DNA of 64,000 nucleotides from JAALKW01 sp963974485 (GTDB taxonomy: Bacteria > Pseudomonadota > Gammaproteobacteria > Legionellales > Legionellaceae): NCBI GenBank assembly GCA_963974485.1, contig CAXBBS010000006.1:67685-131684 (forward strand), read 5' to 3'. How positions within the stretch are numbered: the first letter of the stretch is position 1; every line of letters starts with the position of its first letter. The notes under the pieces were generated by a model that was not told the DNA's origin, ran no database searches, and saw only the letters and a program-made list of their open reading frames with translations. Made by a program: the position numbers and the translations under genes. This document shows, one piece after another, positions 1 to 8,672 of the stretch.

Positions 1-230
1 ATAATGAAAAAGCGTCTCAAGTCGCTTCAACCTTACAAAAAGCACCCAAAGACGCACGTAAAGCTGAAATTAAATATAATCGTGGCGGAAAAAAACACTA
101 CAAAGGTGTGTATGGAACATATTCAAGTTACGGAGCGGCACAACAGGCATTGAATGCACTTCCTGAAGACTTAAGGAAAAATGCAGGGGTCAAAACGTGG
201 GGAAGTGTTCAAAATTCATCAGGGTATTAA
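1..230 (+). CDS. SPOR-domain protein, DamX-like (C-terminal part only)
   Basis: The frame beginning at base 3 is open from the window edge to a TAA at 228-230 and gives the last 75 residues of a protein whose start lies outside. The end reads as a SPOR peptidoglycan-binding domain: YKGVYGTYSSYGAAQQAL, then a short loop with LPEDLRKNAGV, a Trp, and a closing SVQ strand. This pattern is close to the end of Escherichia coli DamX (gVYaSkeeAkkAvstLPadvqaknpWak...vQ), an inner-membrane division protein that recognises denuded septal glycan. In many gammaproteobacteria damX sits by aroK-aroB and pilus genes, but those cannot be seen here. The family call is firm; DamX rather than another SPOR protein is inference. 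Confidence 0.75.
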   Translation, partial: NEKASQVASTLQKAPKDARKAEIKYNRGGKKHYKGVYGTYSSYGAAQQALNALPEDLRKNAGVKTWGSVQNSSGY

Positions 231-273
231 TAGGGTATTATTGACTGTATGTGTGACAAGGTCTTTAAAAAGC

Positions 274-354
274 ATGAAGGTGTTCGTTAGATTATAATGG
301 ATTGATTCGAATAAATCGATTGAATCCCATTACGGTCCTACATAACACCTTCAT
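274..354 (-). terminator. Nested inverted repeat downstream of the cold-shock gene, probable terminator
   Basis: An 11-bp perfect outer stem pairs 274-284 (atgaaggtgtt) with 344-354. Inside it a second stem pairs 295-300 (taatgg) with 327-332. The loop holds smaller palindromes (ATTCGAAT, ATCGAT). On the minus strand the outer stem is followed by GCTTTTTAAAG, a short U-run, so it can end the cold-shock transcript 11 bases past the stop codon. The loop is much larger than in a simple terminator. It could also end the DamX-like transcript coming from the other side. Confidence 0.5.
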
Positions 355-364
355 CCAAGACTTA

Positions 365-571
365 TTAAACCACTTCGACTTCTTCAGCCTGTGGTCCTTT
401 TTGGCCTTTTCCTGCTTTGAACATAACGCTTTGACCTTCGGTCAGTGTTTTAAAACCACCACCTTGGATTGCGCTGAAATGTACAAAATAATCTGTACCT
501 TCGCTTTCAATGAAACCAAAACCTTTACCTTCATTGAACCACTTTACTGTTCCACTTACTTTATCTGTCAT
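365..571 (-). CDS. Cold-shock domain protein (CspA family)
   Basis: A 68-residue single-domain cold-shock protein, an RNA/ssDNA-binding OB fold thought to melt mRNA structure. Both nucleic-acid-binding motifs are present: RNP1 as KGFGFI (after KWFNEG) and RNP2 as YFVHFSAI. The length matches the family (66-70 aa). The open frame extends ten codons further upstream, but the ATG at 571 has GAGGA eight bases before it, so I place the start there. It is monocistronic. The 100 bases upstream are very AT-rich, with TAGAAT near 612 as a possible -10. A nested inverted repeat follows the gene. Which Csp paralogue it is cannot be decided from sequence alone. Confidence 0.93.
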   Translation of the reverse strand: MTDKVSGTVKWFNEGKGFGFIESEGTDYFVHFSAIQGGGFKTLTEGQSVMFKAGKGQKGPQAEEVEVV

Positions 572-673
572 GTTAAATTCCTCAATGTATACCCGAGCCA
601 TTCTAACACTTTTTGGAATATTTTCTAGTCAAATACAAAAAATATTAAAAATTTATGAGTTTTATTTATAAAT

Positions 674-1168
674 TCATGGGTTCAAAGCAAGAATAACAGT
701 CCATTTCACCAGTCCGCGCGTATCGGTACGATCCATATAGAACTCTTTGATGGTTATATTATATTTTTTACTTATCGACGCAAGCCACGTTAAACCGGCT
801 TTGTAAGGCACTTTATCAAACGACAATTGCAATTCATCCTGGTTTAATTGCTGTAATTGGTAGGCAAACGCATGTAAAGACGCCGTTTTTAATTCTCGAG
901 ACAAGACCGTTAACCCCTTGGATTTATCGAGATTTTCTGAACCGGTATGTTTCGATGATAATTGTGCTTCAGCTTGCTTTATCCAAGCCAGCGTTTCTTT
1001 TTTTTCAGATAGGCGCTGCGTGCTTGCCATAACCGCATCAGTCAATGACGCATACGCCACATACGCAAAATACAAACCAAGAAACACGGCCCCCCACAGC
1101 AATAAAGAACGCTCGCGATGATTAAGCGACTGCCATAATTGCAACACATACGCTTTCATAGCCTTCAT
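674..1168 (-). CDS. gspM: Type II secretion system protein M
   Basis: A 164-residue bitopic inner-membrane protein of the type II secretion platform. It has a short cytoplasmic N-terminus with the NxRERSLL element typical of GspM, one membrane segment at about residues 21-41, a helical stretch with conserved ETLAWI, and a ferredoxin-like periplasmic domain. GspM partners GspL. Its ATG overlaps the gspL stop (TTATGA), and GGAG stands eight bases upstream, so the two genes are translationally coupled. Legionella likewise keeps lspL-lspM apart from the other T2SS genes. The other gsp genes are not in the window. Confidence 0.87.
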   Translation of the reverse strand: MKAMKAYVLQLWQSLNHRERSLLLWGAVFLGLYFAYVAYASLTDAVMASTQRLSEKKETLAWIKQAEAQLSSKHTGSENLDKSKGLTVLSRELKTASLHAFAYQLQQLNQDELQLSFDKVPYKAGLTWLASISKKYNITIKEFYMDRTDTRGLVKWTVILALNP

Positions 1169-2331
1169 AAACGAAGCTCCAATATCGCCGTTACTTGATT
1201 ATCTCGTGTTTTAGCTTGCGTTTGTTTAACACGCACCTGTAATTTTTGAAGCTTTTGTTCGAACGCATCCAAGAATGCAAAGTCTTGAGCGACCACACTC
1301 ACCCACAGCGTTTGGTCACGAAAACGAAGGTTTTCTATATCTAATGGGTTTAATGCGACAACGTTTGCAAGCGCATCAAACAACATCCAAAAAGAATCAT
1401 GTGGCGCAGCACCTGTTTGATTTAATAAACGCTCAATTCTAAAACGCGGGCTTATCACCTGTTTTGCGTCAGGAAAAAACACGTGATAATGCTTTGCAAT
1501 CTGCTGATCAAGTCCTGCTTGCTTGGTCTCTAAACGATGCAAGGCAACGGCATTCATACCGAGCACGCTTACAAACCACGCCGCGAGCAGCCCCCCGCAT
1601 ATTCCGTACCACAAAGAGCCAACTTTATCATGCGTTCGGTGCTGAAAAGCACCTTGGCATAGATTAATATAACGCCCTGCGAGTAAACGCTTTGCCACAA
1701 AAAAACGATAGGATCCCTCGTGTGCGGACAGCCCCAGCTGCTGCAAAGAGGCTTCACTATCATCAAACGTAAATCCTGTGCGGGCTTCGGGATGCACCGT
1801 CAAATACTGCGTTACAAGCAATGGGCTTAATGCGCCGATGAACGTGTCTTGATGAACTAATAGATCCGTCGCCGTTGCGCATGTTTCCCCGGACTGAACA
1901 GCAAACCAATCCAACGTGATCGCATCATACGCGAGCTCCAATACATCCAGTTCATGCATCCATGCACGCAAGCGTAATCGATTGATAATCACCACGCGAT
2001 AGTGGCTATCCCTTTGTGTGTCGCGATCAAACGCCACATGAAGATCTCCCACAGGTTCTGCGAGTTCTTCTTCAAGCGCATATGGAATAGCTTCACGTGC
2101 TTTACGTGTACTTAACTTCGGTAGATCCAAACGATGCAGGCTCGCAACCGATGCGGGTAACACCGCAATCGTATGACACCCCATCTGCATGTTTTTAATT
2201 TCTTCGATTGGATACCATGCAAGAGGAAGATCCACGTCACCCGCATCATCGAGTCGTACGGCCCAAAGGTGCTCTTGAGGGACCGTATTCGTCTCGATGG
2301 AAGATTCAAGAAATAAAAAACATGTCGTCAC
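1165..2331 (-). CDS. gspL: Type II secretion system protein L
   Basis: A 388-residue T2SS inner-membrane platform protein that recruits the GspE ATPase. The first roughly 235 residues form the actin-like cytoplasmic domain, with the family hallmark LPASVASLHRLDLPKL and the following REAIPYALEEELAEP block. One membrane segment follows at about 239-260, then a periplasmic ferredoxin-like domain. The start is GTG at 2331, with AAGGT seven bases upstream. The gene overlaps gspM by 4 nt. Length and domain order are normal for GspL. Confidence 0.88.
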   Translation of the reverse strand: MTTCFLFLESSIETNTVPQEHLWAVRLDDAGDVDLPLAWYPIEEIKNMQMGCHTIAVLPASVASLHRLDLPKLSTRKAREAIPYALEEELAEPVGDLHVAFDRDTQRDSHYRVVIINRLRLRAWMHELDVLELAYDAITLDWFAVQSGETCATATDLLVHQDTFIGALSPLLVTQYLTVHPEARTGFTFDDSEASLQQLGLSAHEGSYRFFVAKRLLAGRYINLCQGAFQHRTHDKVGSLWYGICGGLLAAWFVSVLGMNAVALHRLETKQAGLDQQIAKHYHVFFPDAKQVISPRFRIERLLNQTGAAPHDSFWMLFDALANVVALNPLDIENLRFRDQTLWVSVVAQDFAFLDAFEQKLQKLQVRVKQTQAKTRDNQVTAILELRL

Positions 2332-2365
2332 AAAATTACCTTGTTGATGATGATGTTAATATTAT

Positions 2366-3382
2366 TTAAGCATGTGGATTTTTCTTATGCTGCGCATCCC
2401 AGCGCTGCTGAAGCTGTTCAGATAACAAGTGCACAACCAGCGCATACTGCGGACTCGTGTTATAACGCGTAATAACATAAAAATTAGGGTAAGCAAGCCA
2501 GTATGCATAGGCATCACCGTGGGTATTCAACTCAATCAACCCAGCCTTTTGAGGAGGATTTTTTAACGGCGTGACAGGCACTACACCCGATTGAAGTAAA
2601 TGCTTGTAAGCATAATCAGGACGTCGGCTGTTGGTTCTTAATGCTTTGTATTTTGACCCTTTGACCAACGCTGGGTTTGTTACTTCGCCGTTGGTCTCCC
2701 AACCATGACGTTTAAAATAATTCGCCACACTAAAAATCACGTCTTTCTTTTCGTTGATTAAATCTGGATGGTCTTTGCCGGAAAAATCAACCGCATACAC
2801 ACGATAATTACTTGGCATAAACTGCGGTTGCCCCATGGCACCTGCATAAGAACCGACATATTGACTCACAGGAACGCCTTGCTCTCGGCATAACAACATA
2901 TACTCTTCAAGTTCTCGAGTAAAATACGATGCGCGTTTAGGGTAGTAAAATGCAAGCGTACTCACCGCATCTAACACACGATACGTGCCCTGGTATTTAC
3001 CATACTTGGTCTCAACACCTAAAATTGACACAATAACCGAGGCTGGCACACCAAATTTCTTCTCGGCTTGCGTCAATGTTTCTTGATTATCGCGCCAAAA
3101 ATCCAAGCCACCTTGAAGGCGTTCTGGTGTTAAGAATATCGTACTGTACTTATCCCAGTTTTTCTTTTCGTACGGACGCTCCATGAGCTCAATAATACGC
3201 GGCTGAAATTTAACCTGCTTAAGAACTGAAACAACGTCTGCTCGTTTAAAATGATGTTTATCCACCATGGTTTGAATGAACGCTTGTGCGTCTTTTTGCT
3301 TAACGAGTGCCGCATCGGCAAAAGAAAATCCGGCATAACACACCGTTGATATGATCATGACAAGACGAGTAAATTGCTTCAT
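2366..3382 (-). CDS. mltB: Lytic murein transglycosylase B family (GH103)
   Basis: A 338-residue periplasmic enzyme that cleaves the MurNAc-GlcNAc bond of peptidoglycan with formation of 1,6-anhydroMurNAc. A signal peptide (about residues 1-22, ending SFADA) precedes the catalytic domain. The catalytic Glu is in VETKYG (near residue 124). The family blocks YAGAMGQPQFMPS and VANYFKRHGW follow. No lipobox is seen, so it looks soluble rather than lipid-anchored like E. coli MltB. The ATG at 3382 has AGGATGG upstream. The gene lies 34 nt before gspL on the same strand and might be co-transcribed with it, though the functions are unrelated. Confidence 0.9.
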   Translation of the reverse strand: MKQFTRLVMIISTVCYAGFSFADAALVKQKDAQAFIQTMVDKHHFKRADVVSVLKQVKFQPRIIELMERPYEKKNWDKYSTIFLTPERLQGGLDFWRDNQETLTQAEKKFGVPASVIVSILGVETKYGKYQGTYRVLDAVSTLAFYYPKRASYFTRELEEYMLLCREQGVPVSQYVGSYAGAMGQPQFMPSNYRVYAVDFSGKDHPDLINEKKDVIFSVANYFKRHGWETNGEVTNPALVKGSKYKALRTNSRRPDYAYKHLLQSGVVPVTPLKNPPQKAGLIELNTHGDAYAYWLAYPNFYVITRYNTSPQYALVVHLLSEQLQQRWDAQHKKNPHA

Positions 3383-3480
3383 AAAAATCCATCCTAAACG
3401 AAATTAAGTATCCTTAAGATGGAGATCATCGCTTGATTTAGAGTTTTTTGCAATGCGCTTGTTTTTATTCTAAATTTTTT

Positions 3481-3894
3481 CTAAAAATTAGTTTTATATC
3501 CAGCGACACATAAGGTAAACCCAAATCCAGCAGCCTCTGGGTCTTCACTTGCATTTATTTCGTCGTTTGTATTGATGTAAATAACCTGCCCCAACACATA
3601 CAATAACGCAGCGCCAACTGATGCTGCGACCACCATCTGAGCGACAGGAAGTGAGCACACTAAAGCACCGATACTCGCAGCAGAGATAGATGCGATGCAA
3701 TCCAAAGGAAAAAACATAGAACTATCCCCAATAGATAAACCAACGCACACTTGCAAGACGATACCGAAAGGCCACAAAATAACCCCGCCTAAACAACACA
3801 CACCCATGGTGGTCGCTAAACTTGCTCCGCCCGCAGCCCCAGCAAAAAAACCCAGAGCCCCAGTCACCGCTGATGTTGCCGGTAAAAAAGACAT
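3481..3894 (-). CDS. Small multi-pass membrane protein, function unknown
   Basis: About 137 residues, almost all hydrophobic and rich in Gly, Ala and Cys. About four membrane segments alternate with short loops, and a polar tail (NTNDEINASEDPEA) ends the protein. I do not recognise a family. The open frame reaches a TTG at 3915, but the ATG at 3894 has AAAGG four to five bases before it and gives a better start. It lies alone between mltB and the divergent lepA. The base pattern is like its neighbours. Probably a real gene because of the long hydrophobic frame with a ribosome site, but without homology evidence this is moderate. Confidence 0.55.
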   Translation of the reverse strand: MSFLPATSAVTGALGFFAGAAGGASLATTMGVCCLGGVILWPFGIVLQVCVGLSIGDSSMFFPLDCIASISAASIGALVCSLPVAQMVVAASVGAALLYVLGQVIYINTNDEINASEDPEAAGFGFTLCVAGYKTNF

Positions 3895-3962
3895 AAAACC
3901 TTTTTGTTTCTTCAAATTGCGTTAGTCTAACGCATCCTGCTCACTAAGTCAGGCTCCTAATC

Positions 3963-3992
3963 TTATTTAACCAAAATTTATTTAACCAAAAT
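3963..3992. repeat. Perfect 15-bp tandem duplication upstream of lepA
   Basis: The sequence ttatttaaccaaaat occurs twice, head to tail with no gap, at 3963-3977 and 3978-3992. It lies in the 196-base divergent spacer between the small membrane protein and lepA, about 100 bases before the lepA start. It may be a doubled regulatory site or a replication slippage product. Confidence 0.9.
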
Positions 3993-4090
3993 CTTTCGCA
4001 CAATCATTACTAAAACTAAGATTCACCCCTCCACTATCTGAACGCTAAGAAATAAGCTAAAATAGTGGCATTTATATATGAGTATTTTGT

Positions 4091-5896
4091 GTGACCGACC
4101 TAACGTTAATTCGCAACTTTTCGATTATTGCCCACATCGACCACGGTAAATCAACGATTGCCGACCGTTTTATTCAGCATTGTGGCGGCCTATCTGAACG
4201 CGAGATGAGCTCGCAAGTGCTTGACTCTATGGATATAGAGCGTGAGCGCGGCATCACAATTAAAGCCCAAAGCGTATCGCTTCATTACACGGCTTTAGAT
4301 GGTAAAACATATTTGCTCAACTTTATTGATACACCAGGACACGTTGATTTTAGCTACGAAGTCTCACGCTCACTTGCAGCCTGTGAAGGCGCACTCTTGG
4401 TCGTTGATGCAGCTCAAGGCGTCGAGGCTCAAACGGTAGCGGTGTGCTATACCGCGATTGAGCAATCGCTTGAAGTATTACCTGTTTTAAATAAAATTGA
4501 CCTGCCCCAAGCTGATCCCGATGCCGTATGTGCTGAAATTGAAGATATTATCGGTATTGATGCCACCGGCGCTATTCATGTTAGTGCAAAAACAGGTATG
4601 GGCATACAAGATGTATTAGAAGCCTTAGTCACCTCGATCCCTGCACCCAAAGGCGATATCGATGCACCACTTGAGGCGCTGATTATTGATTCTTGGTTTG
4701 ACCCTTATTTAGGTGTGGTCTCGCTGGTTAGGATTATTAACGGGACCCTGACTAAAGGCCAAAAAATGCGTGTCATGTCGACAGGCCGCAGTCATGAAGT
4801 TGACCAAATTGGTATTTTTACACCGAAACGCACACCCACAGGTACGCTGCATGCCGGAGAAGTTGGCTATGTTGTTGCTGGCATCAAAGAAATTCTTGGT
4901 GCACCGGTGGGTGACACGCTCACCCTTGAAAAAAACCCTGCTCTCGCACCACTACCTGGCTTCAAACGTGTAAAACCTCAAGTTTATGCCGGCTTATTCC
5001 CCATTCAAGCCGAGGATTTTGAGGCCTTTCGTGATGCGTTAGCTAAACTGAGCTTAAACGATGCCTCCCTCTTTTATGAGCCTGAGTCATCCGATGCACT
5101 CGGGTTTGGATTTCGTTGTGGTTTTCTTGGCATGTTACACATGGAAATTATCCAGGAACGTCTTGAACGCGAATATGACTTAGATCTTATTTCAACAGCA
5201 CCCACGGTTATTTATCAAATACACACCACCAAAGGTGAAGTTTTGATGATTGATAACCCATCACGTCTTCCACCGGCTCAGCACATCGACAAACTCATGG
5301 AACCGATTGTACGGGCTAATATTTTAGTTCCCCAAGAATATTTAGGCCCAATTATTACCTTATGTGTCGAACGACGTGGCGTTCAAGTCAACATGACTTA
5401 CAGCGGTCGACAAATCGCTTTAACCTATGATTTACCGATGAGTGAAGTGGTCTCCGACTTTTTTGACCGCATCAAATCGGCAAGTCGTGGATACGCTTCG
5501 TTGGATTATAATTTCATACGCTTCGAAGAAGCCAAGCTTGTCCGTATGGATGTGCTGATTAACAGTGAACCGGTCGATGCCTTAGCGCTGATTGTGCATC
5601 GTGACAACGCTCAATCTCGCGGACGTAGCTTAACCGAACGTATGCGTGAAGTGATTCCCCGCCAACAATTTGATGTCGCAATTCAAGCTGCCATTGGCGG
5701 GCAAATCATTGCCCGACAATCCGTCAAAGCCTTACGTAAAAACGTGACAGCTAAATGCTACGGTGGTGATATTTCACGTAAGAAAAAATTACTTGAAAAA
5801 CAAAAAGCCGGTAAAAAACGTATGAAACAAATTGGCCATGTGGAAGTACCACAAGAAGCCTTTATGGCCGTGTTCCGGGATGAACGAAAAAAATAA
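4091..5896 (+). CDS. lepA: Elongation factor 4 (LepA), ribosome-associated GTPase
   Basis: A 601-residue translational GTPase that acts on stalled or incorrectly translocated ribosomes and in 30S assembly. The G1 motif is AHIDHGKST, then the effector region RERGITIKAQSVSL, G3 DTPGHVDF and G4 NKIDLP. The EF-G-like domains and the LepA-specific C-terminal domain (ending in a Lys-rich stretch, EKQKAGKKRMKQIGHVEVPQ) follow. Full length. The start is GTG at 4091; the Shine-Dalgarno is weak. lepA-lepB-rnc is the classical gammaproteobacterial order. Confidence 0.97.
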   Translation: MTDLTLIRNFSIIAHIDHGKSTIADRFIQHCGGLSEREMSSQVLDSMDIERERGITIKAQSVSLHYTALDGKTYLLNFIDTPGHVDFSYEVSRSLAACEGALLVVDAAQGVEAQTVAVCYTAIEQSLEVLPVLNKIDLPQADPDAVCAEIEDIIGIDATGAIHVSAKTGMGIQDVLEALVTSIPAPKGDIDAPLEALIIDSWFDPYLGVVSLVRIINGTLTKGQKMRVMSTGRSHEVDQIGIFTPKRTPTGTLHAGEVGYVVAGIKEILGAPVGDTLTLEKNPALAPLPGFKRVKPQVYAGLFPIQAEDFEAFRDALAKLSLNDASLFYEPESSDALGFGFRCGFLGMLHMEIIQERLEREYDLDLISTAPTVIYQIHTTKGEVLMIDNPSRLPPAQHIDKLMEPIVRANILVPQEYLGPIITLCVERRGVQVNMTYSGRQIALTYDLPMSEVVSDFFDRIKSASRGYASLDYNFIRFEEAKLVRMDVLINSEPVDALALIVHRDNAQSRGRSLTERMREVIPRQQFDVAIQAAIGGQIIARQSVKALRKNVTAKCYGGDISRKKKLLEKQKAGKKRMKQIGHVEVPQEAFMAVFRDERKK

Positions 5897-5914
5897 GTAT
5901 AGGAGTTGTTAAGC

Positions 5915-6670
5915 ATGAACTTTACGTTACTACTGGTTATTTTATCCGCGTTAAGTGGGTTGATTGTTTTAATCGACAAAATATTATGGCAAAAAAAACG
6001 TGGCGCAACTCAAAAAGAGCCCATAATAATAGAGCATGCCCGCGCTTTTTTTCCCGTGTTTCTTGCTGTACTCGCCCTGCGATCGTTTATTATTGAACCG
6101 TTTCGCATTCCTTCTGGATCGCTCGAGCCGACGTTAAATGTCGGTGATTTTGTGGCCGTAAGTAAATTTTCTTACGGGGTACGCCTGCCTTTGTTAGAGA
6201 AAAAAATAATCAAAGTAAGTTCGCCTAAAACAGGGCAAATTGCTGTGTTTCGCTGGCCACCCGATCCATCGTTTGATTATATTAAACGCGTGATTGGCGT
6301 TCCTGGAGATGTGGTTTCTTATCACGACAAACGTCTCACCATCAACGGAAAACTTGCCAAACAAGCGTTTGTAGAATACACCACGGACGAAAGTTCTGGC
6401 CAGGCTGTTGCGCGCTACAAAGAAAATCTAAACGGCACCATTCATGATATTTATGTTAATCCAAACGATCCAGCCGTTGATTTTGACGTGACTGTCCCCG
6501 AAGGCGCTTATTTTATGATGGGTGATAACCGTGATGACAGTGCCGACAGTCGATTTTGGGGATTTGTCGCCGAAGAAAACTTACGTGGCCGTGCCTTTTT
6601 AGTTTGGATGAGCTGGAACGGTAAAAAAGATACGATTAGATGGAAAAATATTGGTCATATTATACATTAA
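5915..6670 (+). CDS. lepB: Signal peptidase I
   Basis: The leader peptidase that removes Sec and Tat signal peptides at the outer face of the inner membrane. The 251-residue protein has two N-terminal membrane segments (the first few residues to 22, and about 45-60 around FFPVFLAVLALRSF). The catalytic Ser is in PSGSLEPT, where most relatives have PSGSM. The catalytic Lys is in FDYIKRVIGVPGD, and the GDNRDDSADSRFWG box is near the end. I start at the ATG at 5915, nine bases after AGGAG; a TTG three codons earlier is also in frame. It lies 18 nt after lepA. Confidence 0.95.
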   Translation: MNFTLLLVILSALSGLIVLIDKILWQKKRGATQKEPIIIEHARAFFPVFLAVLALRSFIIEPFRIPSGSLEPTLNVGDFVAVSKFSYGVRLPLLEKKIIKVSSPKTGQIAVFRWPPDPSFDYIKRVIGVPGDVVSYHDKRLTINGKLAKQAFVEYTTDESSGQAVARYKENLNGTIHDIYVNPNDPAVDFDVTVPEGAYFMMGDNRDDSADSRFWGFVAEENLRGRAFLVWMSWNGKKDTIRWKNIGHIIH

Positions 6671-6703
6671 TACAACATCTATTTTTGTGAGGCGATTGAT
6701 TCT

Positions 6704-7399
6704 ATGCACAACAAACATCATCAGCATCTCGCGCAACAATTAGGTTATACCTTTAAATCGCAGGCCTATTTACAACAAGCGCTCACCCACCGTAGCGCTG
6801 GCATCCCTCATAACGAACGTCTTGAATATTTAGGCGATTCTATTTTAAATTTCGTGATCTCACATGATTTATTCAAACGCTACCCTGAGCTCACCGAAGG
6901 TGAATTAAGCCGATTGCGCGCACATCTTGTCAAAGGAGAAACCCTGGCAAGCATCGCACGTGAATTATCGCTTGGAAACATGCTTTCTCTAGGAGCTGGC
7001 GAAGTAAAGAACAAAGGCGCTGAACGCAAATCAACGTTAGCCGATGCTCTGGAAGCTATTTTTGGTGCGGTTTTTCTCGATGCGGGGTTTACCACGTGTG
7101 AACAGGTGATTCTGCGCGTTTTTCAAAAATGCCTGACGCAGCACACACCAGAAACCAATATAAAAGATCCGAAAACAGCACTGCAAGAATACATGCAAGC
7201 TCAGAAAATGCTGCTGCCAACCTACACACTCACCCATACCGAAGGTGAAGACCACAGCAAGTTATTTTATATTTCGTGTACAGCTCGTTCGTTAAATCTA
7301 ACAGAGCAAGGCGTAAGCAAAACACGCCGAGGGGCCGAGCAAATTGCAGCGTTAGCGCTGCTTGACAAACTAAACAAAAATAAAAAAGTCGGTCGATAA
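6704..7399 (+). CDS. rnc: Ribonuclease III
   Basis: A double-strand-specific RNase that processes rRNA precursors and structured mRNAs. The 231-residue protein has the RNase III signature ERLEYLGDS (near residue 40) and the second metal-site block DALEAIFGAVFLDAG, then a double-stranded-RNA-binding domain from about residue 155. The gene is third in lepA-lepB-rnc. The usual next genes, era and recO, are missing; instead rnpB comes from the opposite strand. The last codons (Lys/Asn-rich, then VGR) are the complement of the rnpB 3' end and its U-rich tail, so the C-terminal residues are shaped by that overlap. Confidence 0.96.
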   Translation: MHNKHHQHLAQQLGYTFKSQAYLQQALTHRSAGIPHNERLEYLGDSILNFVISHDLFKRYPELTEGELSRLRAHLVKGETLASIARELSLGNMLSLGAGEVKNKGAERKSTLADALEAIFGAVFLDAGFTTCEQVILRVFQKCLTQHTPETNIKDPKTALQEYMQAQKMLLPTYTLTHTEGEDHSKLFYISCTARSLNLTEQGVSKTRRGAEQIAALALLDKLNKNKKVGR

Positions 7400-7753
7400 G
7401 CCGGGTTCTGTCGCGGACAATCATTCATCTGGAACATGCGTCACCGCATGTCCTCAAGCAACCTACCCAGATCGCGCGCGAGTCACGCGTTGCAGCCTTG
7501 CGACCACGTCGATCTCTATTTGGTCTTGCTCCGAGTGGGGTTTTCCCTGCCACGCCTGTTGCCAGGACGCGCGGTGCGCTCTTACCGCACCATTTCACCC
7601 TTACTCATATCTTCCGAAGAAGAAACAAGCGGTATATTTTCTGTGGCACTTTCCATAGGCTCACGCCTCCCAGGTGTTACCTGGCACTCTACTCTACGGA
7701 GCCCGGACTTTCCTCCCCTTACTTACGCAAGGAGCGATTGCCTGACCGACTTC
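7386..7753 (-). ncRNA. rnpB: RNase P RNA (type A)
   Basis: The catalytic RNA that matures tRNA 5' ends. On the minus strand the molecule opens with GAAGTCGGTC, which pairs with GACCGACTT at its 3' end to make helix P1. The universal core GGAGGAAAGTCCGGGCTCC lies at about 7700-7719 and the 3' segment GACAGAACCCGGCTTATCGA at about 7396-7415. The length, near 368 nt, fits gammaproteobacterial RNase P RNA. A U-rich tail (TTTTTTATTTTTG) follows P1. The final 14 or so bases run into the rnc coding end on the other strand. Ends are placed from P1 pairing and the promoter and may be off by a few bases. Confidence 0.95.
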
Positions 7754-7759
7754 GCCCGG

Positions 7760-7788
7760 ATGATAACCGAATCATGCAGGCGTGTCGA
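7760..7788 (-). promoter_or_regulatory. Sigma-70 promoter of rnpB
   Basis: On the minus strand TCGACA (7783-7788), a 17-bp spacer and TATCAT (7760-7765) precede the predicted RNA 5' end by six bases. Confidence 0.75.
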
Positions 7789-7826
7789 GTGTTGCAGTGA
7801 GGCCCCACAATATTCATACCGATGTT

Positions 7827-8567
7827 TTATCGCATGCTTGGTACGATAGCAGGCTCAGGCTCAATGGATGACGCTATGATCTGCAATATTTCACTCATGG
7901 AGTTCACACGTTTATCAAGTAAAATAAGCTCTCGAACCGTTGCATCATGTCGTTTAATCTTGTCTAAATACTCACGACAAATGCCTTCTTCATGCTCGAT
8001 GCTCACCGGTAAAAAACAAACAACATGATGACCTTGCTGTTTGAGTTGATTCGCAACGTCGTAGTGAGATAAGCCTAAAATTGCTACGACCCCGCTTTGG
8101 GCATTCAGCTCCATCAAATTATGAATCATGGCTTTTTCCCGATCGACTTGCATACTGCGCGCCGCAAGTAATTGCTGATGAGGCAGCAACGTACGAATTT
8201 CTCCAAGGTTTAAATCAAAACCTTCAATTTTGATAGGCTCTTCCATTAATTTAGCTCTTAAAATCAACCCCAATTCAGCTTTTCTAGCAGGAAGATAGGA
8301 TATATTTTGCTGAAACTCATCTCTTCGTTCAATAGAAACTGAACCGAGTATTTTGTCTTTCTCTTCAATCGATAATGAATTCATTTTCGACCATAGTTTA
8401 CAATAGTGTAATAAAGCAGCTTGATGGCTTTCAATGGAGGTATCTCTATCAATTTCTAATCCTATAGTATTGACTTGAAACGCTTGTAAAGCCGAAAGAA
8501 TTTGACTCAAGATCTCTTTAGCAATCGGATCGCGATGATCTTCAAAAAACAAAATAATAGGTTTCAT
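7827..8567 (-). CDS. Protein of unknown function, faintly TraB/GumN-like
   Basis: About 246 residues, soluble. I do not recognise a family with confidence. The N-terminus reads PIILFFEDHRDPIAKEI, and the centre has ARSMQVDREKAMIHNLMEL followed by VVAILGLSHYDVANQL. An R/N-rich helix before a hydrophobic strand ending in G-x-x-H is reminiscent of TraB/PrgY/GumN-type proteins, but the resemblance is weak. The open frame reaches 8618; the ATG at 8567 has AAGGA ten bases upstream and is preferred. The rnpB promoter begins about 40 nt after the stop codon. The accessory neighbourhood suggests a host-interaction role, which is only inference. Confidence 0.55.
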   Translation of the reverse strand: MKPIILFFEDHRDPIAKEILSQILSALQAFQVNTIGLEIDRDTSIESHQAALLHYCKLWSKMNSLSIEEKDKILGSVSIERRDEFQQNISYLPARKAELGLILRAKLMEEPIKIEGFDLNLGEIRTLLPHQQLLAARSMQVDREKAMIHNLMELNAQSGVVAILGLSHYDVANQLKQQGHHVVCFLPVSIEHEEGICREYLDKIKRHDATVRELILLDKRVNSMSEILQIIASSIEPEPAIVPSMR

Positions 8568-8672
8568 CAGTATATAATCCTTACGATATAACAATATATA
8601 AACATATACACGCTTCACATGCTTAAATTCACAGCATAGTTTTAAAAGTATTCACTTATCCAACAACACAGC

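Noticed and set aside
302..628. A 108-codon plus-strand frame across the cold-shock gene
   Set aside because: It is the antisense of csp and its flanks; no ribosome site and composition follows the opposite frame.
7436..7849. A 137-codon plus-strand frame and a 100-codon companion
   Set aside because: They lie on the complement of RNase P RNA; structure of the RNA explains the open frames.
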